Both the position numbers and the translations under genes were made by a program. The notes below the pieces were generated by a model, which saw nothing but the letters and a program-made list of their open reading frames with translations, was not told the origin of the DNA and ran no database searches. Shown in pieces: positions 17,554 to 24,984 of a stretch of DNA of 64,000 nucleotides (position 1 is its first letter; every line of letters begins with the position of its first letter). The stretch spans positions 1-64,000 of the forward strand of contig NZ_VMNX01000015.1 of the NCBI RefSeq assembly GCF_009377235.1, written 5' to 3'. The DNA comes from Streptomyces acidicola. GTDB lineage: Bacteria; Actinomycetota; Actinomycetes; Streptomycetales; Streptomycetaceae.

Positions 17554-18897
17554 TCAGCGGGTCGCCCCCGTGACGATCCAGCGACCTGAGCGGGAGCGCA
17601 GCCACAGTGTCAGCATGCGCATCGCCATCATCAGCGTCATGGCTCCCCAGAGTGCGGTCAGTCCGCCACCGAAAGCCGGAACGAGAAGTGCCGCGGGCGC
17701 GAAGACCGCGAGGGTCAGCAGCATCGCCCACGCCAGATACGGGCCGTCTCCCGCGCCCATCAGTACGCCATCGAGAACGAACACGATGCCGGAGATCGGC
17801 TGGGAGAGCGCCACCACCATGAGGGCGGGCAATGCGGCGTCCTGGACAACCGGATCGCCGGTGAAGAGCGGGATGAACACGGGGCGGCTGACGAGCACCA
17901 ACAGTGCCAGCACGATGCCGGTGGCGATGCCCCACTGCACCATGCGGCGACAGGCCTCCCTGGCCCCCTGGGCATCGCCCGCGCCGAGATAACGGCCGAT
18001 GATGGCCTGCCCCGCGATGGCTATCGCGTCGAGCGCGAAGGCGAGCAGGGTCCACAGGGAAAGGATGATCTGATGCGCTGCGATATCGGCGTCTCCGAGG
18101 CGCGCCGCGACCCCGGTGGCGATCATCAGGATGGCCCGAAGTGAGAGCGTACGCACCAGCAGCGGTGCCCCGGCCTGGGCGCTGGCTCGTATCCCGGCGG
18201 CGTCCGGTCGTAGCGAGGCACCGTGCCTGTGTGCCCCGCGGACCACGACCCAGAGGTACACGGCGGCCATGCCGCACTGGGCGATGACCGTGCCCCACGC
18301 GGAGCCGGCGATACCCAGATCGGCGCCGTAGACGAGACCTACGTTGAGGGCGGCGTTGGCAACGAAGCCCCCTATGGCGACGTACAGCGGAGTCTTAGTG
18401 TCCTGGAGTCCGCGCAGGACGCCTGTGGCGGCGAGCACCACCAGCATCGCCGGGATGCCGAGTGCGGAAATACGGAGATACGTGGTCGCGAACGGGGCCG
18501 CGGTGTCCGAGGCGCCGAACAGATCCACCAGTGCAGGCGCTCCGGGCAGGACGACGACCACGACGGCGGCGCCGAGAAGGAGAGCGAGCCAGACGCCGTC
18601 CATGCCCTGACGGATGGCGGCCCGCGGATCGCCGGCGCCCACTTGGCGGGCGACCCCGGCCGTGGTGGCGTACGCCAGGAAAATGAAGACGCTCACCGCG
18701 GTGGTGAGGAGGGCGGAGGCGACACCGAGGCCGGCCAGTTGTGCGGTGCCGAGGTGGCCGACGATGGCGGTGTCGGCCAACAGAAAGAGAGGCTCGGCGA
18801 CGAGTGCGCCGAAGGCCGGAACAGCCAGCATGACGATCTCTCGGTCGTGCTGTCGCCGAGCGGCCCTGGACGCCGCGGGAGCCTGTGTCATGGACAT
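17554..18897 (-). CDS. MATE family efflux transporter (DinF-like)
   Basis: 447 residues, 12 hydrophobic helices. REIVMLAVPAFGALVAEPLFLLADTAIVGHLG near residues 20-50 is the hallmark first two helices of the DinF branch of MATE cation- or proton-driven drug exporters. Several starts are close together (TTG 18900, ATG 18897, ATG 18891) with no decisive ribosome site. The gene is read towards rplI; the spacer between them holds parS. The substrate is unknown. Confidence 0.9.
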   Translation of the reverse strand: MSMTQAPAASRAARRQHDREIVMLAVPAFGALVAEPLFLLADTAIVGHLGTAQLAGLGVASALLTTAVSVFIFLAYATTAGVARQVGAGDPRAAIRQGMDGVWLALLLGAAVVVVVLPGAPALVDLFGASDTAAPFATTYLRISALGIPAMLVVLAATGVLRGLQDTKTPLYVAIGGFVANAALNVGLVYGADLGIAGSAWGTVIAQCGMAAVYLWVVVRGAHRHGASLRPDAAGIRASAQAGAPLLVRTLSLRAILMIATGVAARLGDADIAAHQIILSLWTLLAFALDAIAIAGQAIIGRYLGAGDAQGAREACRRMVQWGIATGIVLALLVLVSRPVFIPLFTGDPVVQDAALPALMVVALSQPISGIVFVLDGVLMGAGDGPYLAWAMLLTLAVFAPAALLVPAFGGGLTALWGAMTLMMAMRMLTLWLRSRSGRWIVTGATR

Positions 18898-18905
18898 CAA
18901 TCTAA

Positions 18906-19168
18906 CCGTCCACAGGTAAGAGATGCAATCAACTAGTACCCCTTACTGTCGGCTTGGTCGGGCGTGTCGTGGCGGCTCGTTCGAGAGGATCTTGGTCTGG
19001 CTGTGAAAGTTTTTCTTCTGCACAGCCAGTGGATGGGAAAGTAGCAGGTCAGGGCCATAGGGTGCGGATGTCTCAAGGCTTGTTCACAGGCCTGTCCACC
19101 GTGTCGTGCACAGGTTTTGTGGAGTTCTCCACAGCATCAGGGTCGTCGTCCACATGGCCTGTGGATAA
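18906..19168. promoter_or_regulatory. group of DnaA boxes upstream of dnaB
   Basis: An exact DnaA box (TTATCCACA, minus strand) lies at 19160-19168. CCGTCCACA (18906-18914), TTCTCCACA (19125-19133) and TCGTCCACA (19146-19154) fit the relaxed Streptomyces consensus. Weaker look-alikes lie at 19092-19100 and 19118-19126. They occupy the 450-bp spacer before dnaB. DnaA could control dnaB or be held here as a buffer. The rest of the spacer shows no other recognisable element. Confidence 0.6.
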
Positions 19169-19351
19169 CCAGATTGGCTGACGGTGCCGAGCGGCCTACC
19201 GTGGTGCGGCGCCCGCCCTGTCTTCAGGTCTCGGAATGCACGCAAAACCGACGTGCCAGAAGCGGAGTTGGGCCTCTTATTTGTCAGTGTCGTGCCGTAA
19301 GAAAGAGGGGCACGGCGAGGTCCGCTCGCGCGGACGGGAGGAGGTGGCCCG

Positions 19352-20827
19352 GTGAGCATTTCCGAGCCCTTGGACGAGCCGTGGGCCGACAGCGGACCCA
19401 GCGATCGTCTGCCCGCCTCCCGTCGCGGCAGCACTGGTGGCCGCGCCCGTGACGAACAGCACGACCGGGGCCGTGAGGACAGTGCGTGGGACGGCGCGGG
19501 GCCGTCGTTCGAGCGGGTACCGCCACAGGACCTCGATGCCGAGCAGTCCGTTCTCGGTGGCATGCTCCTGTCCAAGGACGCCATCGCGGACGTGGTCGAG
19601 GTGCTCAAGGGCCATGACTTCTACAAGCCCGCGCACGAGACCATCTTCCAGGCCATCCTCGACGTCTACGCCAAGGGTGAGCCGGCCGACCCCATCACGA
19701 TCGCCGCCGAGCTCACCAAGCGCGGCGAGATCACCAAGGTGGGTGGCCCCGCGTATCTGCACGCCCTCGTCCAGACGGTCCCGACGGCGGCGAACGCCGA
19801 GTACTACGCCGAGATCGTCCACGAGCGTGCGGTCCTGCGCCGCCTGGTCGAGGCCGGTACGCGGATCACGCAGATGGGGTACGCGGCCGATGACGACGTC
19901 GACGAGATCGTCAACAGGGCACAGGCCGAGATCTATGCCGTCACCGAGCAGCGCACCACTGAGGACTATCTGCCGCTCGGCGACATCATGGAGGGCGCGC
20001 TCGACGAGATCGAGGCGATCGGTTCCCGGTCGGGGGAGATGACCGGTGTGCCGACCGGCTTCACTGACCTCGACCAGCTCACGAACGGTCTGCACCCGGG
20101 CCAGATGATCATCATCGCCGCCCGTCCCGCCATGGGTAAGTCGACGCTGGCGCTGGACTTCGCACGGGCCTGCTCGATCAAGCACAACATGCCGAGCGTG
20201 ATCTTCTCGCTCGAAATGGGCCGCAATGAGATCGCGATGCGTCTGCTGTCCGCCGAGGCGCGCGTGGCTCTGCATCACATGAGGTCCGGGACGATGACCG
20301 ACGAGGACTGGACCCGCCTCGCGCGCCGGATGCCGGATGTTTCGGCCGCTCCGCTCTACATCGACGACTCCCCGAACCTGTCGATGATGGAGATCCGTGC
20401 CAAGTGCCGCCGTCTCAAACAGCGCAGCGATCTGAAGCTGGTCGTCATCGACTACCTGCAGCTGATGCAGTCCGGCGGTAAACGGTCCGAGAGCCGCCAG
20501 CAGGAGGTCTCCGACATGTCGCGAAACCTCAAGCTGCTGGCCAAGGAGCTGGAACTGCCGGTGATCGCGCTGTCCCAGCTCAACCGTGGCCCCGAGCAGC
20601 GCACGGACAAGAAGCCCATGGTCTCCGACCTGCGTGAGTCGGGATCGATCGAGCAGGACGCGGACATGGTGATCCTGCTGCACCGCGAGGACGCCTATGA
20701 GAAGGAGTCCCCGCGCGCGGGCGAGGCGGACATCATCGTGGGCAAGCACCGCAACGGCCCGACGGCCACGATCACCGTCGCCTTCCAGGGGCACTACTCA
20801 CGCTTCGTGGACATGGCGCAGACCTGA
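19352..20827 (+). CDS. dnaB: replicative DNA helicase DnaB
   Basis: 491 residues, GTG start at 19352 behind GGGAGGAGG. DnaB is the hexameric helicase that opens the fork. After a hydrophilic extension (1-50) come the N-terminal domain (VPPQDLDAEQSVLGGMLLSKDAI) and the RecA-like core, with Walker A ARPAMGKST near residue 260, Walker B KLVVIDYLQLM near 368, and SQLNRGPEQR near 410. No intein is present. The stop TGA is followed by TAA. A Tn7-like transposon begins 10 bp after the stop, so the gene itself is intact. Confidence 0.97.
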   Translation: MSISEPLDEPWADSGPSDRLPASRRGSTGGRARDEQHDRGREDSAWDGAGPSFERVPPQDLDAEQSVLGGMLLSKDAIADVVEVLKGHDFYKPAHETIFQAILDVYAKGEPADPITIAAELTKRGEITKVGGPAYLHALVQTVPTAANAEYYAEIVHERAVLRRLVEAGTRITQMGYAADDDVDEIVNRAQAEIYAVTEQRTTEDYLPLGDIMEGALDEIEAIGSRSGEMTGVPTGFTDLDQLTNGLHPGQMIIIAARPAMGKSTLALDFARACSIKHNMPSVIFSLEMGRNEIAMRLLSAEARVALHHMRSGTMTDEDWTRLARRMPDVSAAPLYIDDSPNLSMMEIRAKCRRLKQRSDLKLVVIDYLQLMQSGGKRSESRQQEVSDMSRNLKLLAKELELPVIALSQLNRGPEQRTDKKPMVSDLRESGSIEQDADMVILLHREDAYEKESPRAGEADIIVGKHRNGPTATITVAFQGHYSRFVDMAQT

Positions 20828-20832
20828 TAAAT

Positions 20833-20837
20833 CCGCT
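20833..20837. repeat. target site duplication, left copy
   Basis: CCGCT directly before the left transposon end; the identical 5 bp follow the right end at 29199-29203. Five bp is the duplication length made by Tn7-family elements. Confidence 0.93.
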
Positions 20838-20848
20838 TGTAGGGTCTC
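20838..20848 (+). repeat. left terminal inverted repeat
   Basis: TGTAGGGTCTC, matching the right end at 10 of 11 positions. The TGT...ACA termini are standard for the Tn7/Mu/Tn5053 group. Confidence 0.93.
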
Positions 20849-20913
20849 AAATCCTGCTTCATAATCTCAGAGTCAGCTGCATATGGATGGCATTTATGCA
20901 GCCATCGTGAGAC
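20844..20913. promoter_or_regulatory. TnsB-like binding repeats, left end
   Basis: GTCTCA (20844-20849), ATCTCA (20864-20869) and, inverted, TGAGAC (20908-20913). They lie upstream of tnsA and should both mark the end for the transposase and allow it to repress its own operon. The remaining 110 bp to the tnsA start show nothing further. Confidence 0.7.
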
Positions 20914-21023
20914 TCGCAGCTCGGGGCCTTCACTCTTCTGGGTGATGTAAGGGGTGACCTCTCCACGCGGGGAGCGACCGCTGGCACCTTGGCTACACGG
21001 GCAGTCACTCGTGGGCTGGGGGT

Positions 21024-21743
21024 GTGGTGGACGTTGCTGTGACGGTGAGCGTGCGTCGTCAGAACGGTCAGGTCGTTGAAGATCGCTTCTGGGGCACGGA
21101 GCCCATCAAATCTTTGGCTTCGGCCATGCCCTGGCGGACGTTCCGTTGGTACAAGGGCCAGAAGCACTACTCGGGCACCTACTGGTCGGCGACGATGCGC
21201 GATCACGTGATCTACGAGTCGCGACTGGAGCTGTCGCGGTTGCTCTTCGCTGATTTCGATTCGTCCGTACGCGGCATCGTGGCTCAGCCCTTCTTGCTGA
21301 AGACGGTGATGGAGGGGAAGGTCCGCAGGCACATCCCGGACTACCTCCTGCTCACCCGGGAGGTGCCGGTGGTCGTCGACGTCAAGCCGCTTCATCGGTT
21401 GTCCAAGCCGGAGGTGGCGTTCACCTTCGGCTGGACTCGGCGGGCGGTGGAATCACGGGGATGGGCGTACGAGGTCTGGAGCGAGCCTCCGGCTGTGAAA
21501 CTGGAGAACATCCGGTTCCTGGCGGGCTATCGAAGGGACTGGCTGTTCAGCCCCGAGGTCCTGGAAGACCTTCGGGGAGCTGAGCTCGATGGTGTCCCTC
21601 TGGGGCAGGCCACCTGCTGTCTGCCGAATCGTTCGGAGCCTCAAGTCCGCTCCGCCATCCATCATTTGCTCTGGACGCGGTCTCTCGTTACCGATCTCGA
21701 TCGGCCGCTCAGCCCTTCTCACGTTCTGAGGCGGGCGGCATGA
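21024..21743 (+). CDS. tnsA: TnsA-like endonuclease
   Basis: 239 residues, GTG start. TnsA is a restriction-enzyme-like nuclease that cuts the 5' ends of the transposon and makes movement cut-and-paste. The TnsA N-terminal domain shows the catalytic set: E65 in YESRLELSRLLFADFD, D106 in HIPDYLLL, and D119-x-K121 in VVVDVKP. C-terminal to it is the small TnsA helical domain (FLAGYRRDWLFSPEVLEDL) that contacts TnsC in Tn7. Its ATG-stop overlap with tnsB (4 bp) shows translational coupling. The presence of tnsA separates this element from Tn5053/TniABQ types, which lack it. Confidence 0.9.
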   Translation: MVDVAVTVSVRRQNGQVVEDRFWGTEPIKSLASAMPWRTFRWYKGQKHYSGTYWSATMRDHVIYESRLELSRLLFADFDSSVRGIVAQPFLLKTVMEGKVRRHIPDYLLLTREVPVVVDVKPLHRLSKPEVAFTFGWTRRAVESRGWAYEVWSEPPAVKLENIRFLAGYRRDWLFSPEVLEDLRGAELDGVPLGQATCCLPNRSEPQVRSAIHHLLWTRSLVTDLDRPLSPSHVLRRAA

Positions 21744-23869
21744 GCAGGGCGGGGGCTCGGGTCGGGGTCGGTACGCGCTTCCGCTACGACGGAGAGACCG
21801 TCGAGGTGGTGGAGATGGCCGCGACGACGGCAGGCAACGAGGTGGTCCTGAAGGACGGCCAGGGACGATTGCTGCGGCTGTCACTCAAGGAACTTCTGTT
21901 CTCCGACCGTGCCGCTGTCCGTCCAGACGGCCCAGGACCGTCAGCTGACGATGAAGAAGAGATCGCTTCGGTCGTACTGGGACAGCTCGACAGTTCAGCA
22001 CGGGCGAAAGTTCTTGAACGCGCCGAGCATGTCCGCGAGGTTCTGACGGGATTCCGGTCTGGAGTTCCGGAACTGGCACGCGATGGTGAGCCCCGCCCGG
22101 ACTTTCGCCCGGAGCGACCGTTGGAGGTGCGATACACAGCCAAGGCCGATGAGCTGGGGGTATCACTTCGCACTGTCAAGCAGTGGGTCGCTGATTTTCG
22201 TCGTCGTGGAGAGGCTGGGCTCGCGCCGAAGAAGTCAAAAGGAAAGCCACACTCCGGAGTTGATGACCGGTGGGTGGAGACCGCGGTGGAGGTGATGGTC
22301 GAGCACACCGACCAGTCGCGGCCGTCGCGGACGATGGTGATCGAGCGGACCCGGGCTCGGGTGATCGCGCGGTTCGGCGAGGATGTGGTGCCGCAGCCGA
22401 GTCGGGCGACGGCGTTTCGGCTGCTGGAGGAGCTGGAGCGACGACATCCGCTGTTCCGGCTGAGTACGAAGCGCAACCGGGATATTGCCGGTCGGCCGGA
22501 GGGTCAGTACGGCAAGCTGCGGCCGACACGGCCGGGCGAGTACCTGCTGATGGACTCCACCCGCCTGGACGTCTTCGCGTTCGACCCGCTGACGCTCAAG
22601 TGGGTTCAGGCCGAGTTGAGTGTCGGGATGGACTGGTACACCCGCTGCATCACGGGGATCCGGCTGACGCCGGTCTCGACGAAAGCGGTGGATGTCAGTG
22701 CGGTGCTCTTCCAGTCGTTTCGGCCGAGGCCGGCGGGGCGGGACTGGCCGCGACACGCGGTCTGGCCCGAGCACGGCATCCCCCGCACCGTCCTGGTCGA
22801 CGTCGAGGGCGCCAGTGGACCGGGCCTGGCCTCGCCGCCCCTGGTTCCCGAGACGCTGGTTGTCGACCACGGCAAGGTCTACGTCTCGGAGCATCTGACC
22901 AGTGTCTGCCACCGGATGGGCATCTCCATCCAGCCGGCCCGGCTCCGGACGGGTCGGGACAAGGGGCCGGTTGAGCGCTATTTCCGGACCTTGCGGGAGG
23001 GGCTGCTGCAGGTGCTGCCGGGCTACAAGGGGCCCGACATCCACTCGCGGGGCGAGAGTCCGGAGGACGACGCGTTCTTCTTCCTCGACGAGCTTGAGGC
23101 GATCATTCGGGAGTGGACCGCGACGGTCTATCACTGCAGGCCGCACTCCAGTCTGGTCGATCCGGGCCTGCCGGGTCTGCGGATGTCTCCGGCGAAGATG
23201 TTCGAGCACGGCATGGCGCGGGCGGGTTACATCGAAGCACCCCGCGACCGGGACCTTGCTTACGAGTTCCTGAAGACCGAGTGGCGCACGATCCAGCACT
23301 ACGGTGTCGAGATTGGCCGTCGCCGCTACAGCGGCCCCGGACTGAAGGGCCTGAGTGGTCTCCGGAGTCCGTACGACGGCCCGGTCAAGAATGGCTGGCC
23401 GTTCCAGGTGGACCCCGACGACATCACCCGGATCTACTTCCGTGATCCGGCCACCCGGGCCTGGCACACGCTGCTCTGGGAGCACGCGCCGTCGACCGAG
23501 ATGCCGTTGAGTGAGGACGCGTTGACATTCGCCCGGCAGTTGGCTGCCTCGAAGTATCGCTTTCCCGACGACCGGCTTGCCGTCGCCGACTTGCTGGAGC
23601 GGTGGAACCTCGGGTTGGGCACCACGATCGCCGAGCGGCGCATGGCCCTGCGGCTCTCGCGAGAGCAGGCCGCCATCGAACTTCCGGAGAGTGAGGCGGA
23701 GACGGTCGTCTCGCTTCCGTCCGTACGCAAGGCCCTTGGCCAGGACAACGAGACCGCAGAACCGCAGGAGCCCGACGTGGCGACGGAAACGGGGGACGAT
23801 GACGAGGCCGATCTGGAGGACCTCGCCAAGGAGGACGACTTCTACGCTGATGCTCTGGAGGACGTGTGA
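21740..23869 (+). CDS. tnsB: TnsB-like DDE transposase
   Basis: 709 residues. An N-terminal beta domain (1-60) is followed by helix-turn-helix segments (ELGVSLRTVKQWVADFRRRG near 138, then PSRATAFRLLEELERRH near 220). The Mu/Tn7-type integrase core carries D272 (LLMDSTRLD), D376 (LVVDHGKVY) and E412 (GRDKGPVERYF), all three catalytic residues. The beta-barrel domain (near 525-600) and an acidic C-terminus (residues about 665-709) follow; in Tn7 and Mu such tails bind the ATPase partner. Reads as intact. It overlaps tnsA and tnsC by 4 bp each. Confidence 0.95.
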   Translation: MSRAGARVGVGTRFRYDGETVEVVEMAATTAGNEVVLKDGQGRLLRLSLKELLFSDRAAVRPDGPGPSADDEEEIASVVLGQLDSSARAKVLERAEHVREVLTGFRSGVPELARDGEPRPDFRPERPLEVRYTAKADELGVSLRTVKQWVADFRRRGEAGLAPKKSKGKPHSGVDDRWVETAVEVMVEHTDQSRPSRTMVIERTRARVIARFGEDVVPQPSRATAFRLLEELERRHPLFRLSTKRNRDIAGRPEGQYGKLRPTRPGEYLLMDSTRLDVFAFDPLTLKWVQAELSVGMDWYTRCITGIRLTPVSTKAVDVSAVLFQSFRPRPAGRDWPRHAVWPEHGIPRTVLVDVEGASGPGLASPPLVPETLVVDHGKVYVSEHLTSVCHRMGISIQPARLRTGRDKGPVERYFRTLREGLLQVLPGYKGPDIHSRGESPEDDAFFFLDELEAIIREWTATVYHCRPHSSLVDPGLPGLRMSPAKMFEHGMARAGYIEAPRDRDLAYEFLKTEWRTIQHYGVEIGRRRYSGPGLKGLSGLRSPYDGPVKNGWPFQVDPDDITRIYFRDPATRAWHTLLWEHAPSTEMPLSEDALTFARQLAASKYRFPDDRLAVADLLERWNLGLGTTIAERRMALRLSREQAAIELPESEAETVVSLPSVRKALGQDNETAEPQEPDVATETGDDDEADLEDLAKEDDFYADALEDV

Positions 23870-24984
23870 ACGACAACGCCGTTCCGGAGCCGGACAATCT
23901 CGCCCTGTCGCGGAAGGAGGACTTCAAGGCGTTCGCCGAGAGTCCTCGCCGCAGTCGGCCCGATCTGCTGACGCGCAAGCAGCTGAAGTCTCTGGGCGCG
24001 CAGGCGCGGGCGGACTACGACCGGCAGCGTCGGAAGTGGCACGCGAACATCGGCCCGGTCAAGACGCCTCAACTGGCAGAGCTCCACGAGGACTTGTGGG
24101 ACATCGTCGACAGCAACGAGCAGGATGGTGACAAGGCCAAGGGGGCGGTGGCTGTCGACGCGTTCCCGGGGCTGGGCAAGACGACCTCGGTGCTTGCCTT
24201 CGCCCGCGACTTCCACCAGCGGGAGATCGAGGAGTCGGGCCCGTTCACCAGCCAGGGGCACGAGCGGATCCCGGTCTGCCGGGTCGGGCTGACCGGGAAC
24301 ACCGGGATGAAGGATCTCAACCGGGCGATGCTGGAGTTCTTCGGCCACCCTGGACAGGGGCGGGGCACCACCGCTCAGTTCGGACGGCGGGTGCTGGACT
24401 GCGTGTTGTCCTGCGATGTCCGACTGGTGGTTCTGGATGATCTGCACTTTCTGAAATGGGGACAGAAGAGCGGCATCGAGGTGAGCAATCACCTGAAGTG
24501 GATTGCCAACGAGTTCCCGGTGACGTTGCTGATGGTGGGGGTCGAACTCGCGGAGAAGGGCCTGTTCGGCGAGGGAACGAACGGGCGCGACACAGCGCTG
24601 GCCCAGACCGGCCGCCGCACCACCCGCCTCGGGCTGCGTCCGTTCACCATCGACGCGGAGGCCGGGCGCAGGGAATGGCGGCAGATGCTGCTGGCCCTCG
24701 AACAGCGCGTCGTGCTCACAGACAAGCACCCCGGCATGCTCGCGGACGACCTGTCGGACTACCTATTCGCCCGCAGCACCGGACACATCGGCTCACTGAT
24801 GACGCTGATCAACCGTGGCTGCCAGCGGGCGGTCCGCACCGGCGCCGAGCGTTTGGACCAGGAGCTGATGGACCGGGTGAAGAACGACGAGGCGTCCGAG
24901 GCGGCCCGCCTCGAACTCCAGGCCGCGCTGGAGAAGAAGCGGCTGACCAGCCGCCCGCGATCCCGGGGCCGACGAGCTGCATGA
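23866..24984 (+). CDS. tnsC: TnsC/TniB-like AAA+ ATPase
   Basis: 372 residues, GTG start overlapping the tnsB stop (GTGA). TnsC links the target-site protein to the transposase through ATP-driven filaments on DNA. Walker A is AFPGLGKTT (99-107, K105) and Walker B is VVLDDLHFL (D191, D192). GVEL near residue 225 and TGRRTTRLGLRPF near 248 fit the sensor regions of the family. The N-terminal 90 residues are basic and helical, as in TnsC proteins that bind TnsA/TnsB. Its stop overlaps the tniQ ATG. Confidence 0.93.
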   Translation: MNDNAVPEPDNLALSRKEDFKAFAESPRRSRPDLLTRKQLKSLGAQARADYDRQRRKWHANIGPVKTPQLAELHEDLWDIVDSNEQDGDKAKGAVAVDAFPGLGKTTSVLAFARDFHQREIEESGPFTSQGHERIPVCRVGLTGNTGMKDLNRAMLEFFGHPGQGRGTTAQFGRRVLDCVLSCDVRLVVLDDLHFLKWGQKSGIEVSNHLKWIANEFPVTLLMVGVELAEKGLFGEGTNGRDTALAQTGRRTTRLGLRPFTIDAEAGRREWRQMLLALEQRVVLTDKHPGMLADDLSDYLFARSTGHIGSLMTLINRGCQRAVRTGAERLDQELMDRVKNDEASEAARLELQAALEKKRLTSRPRSRGRRAA

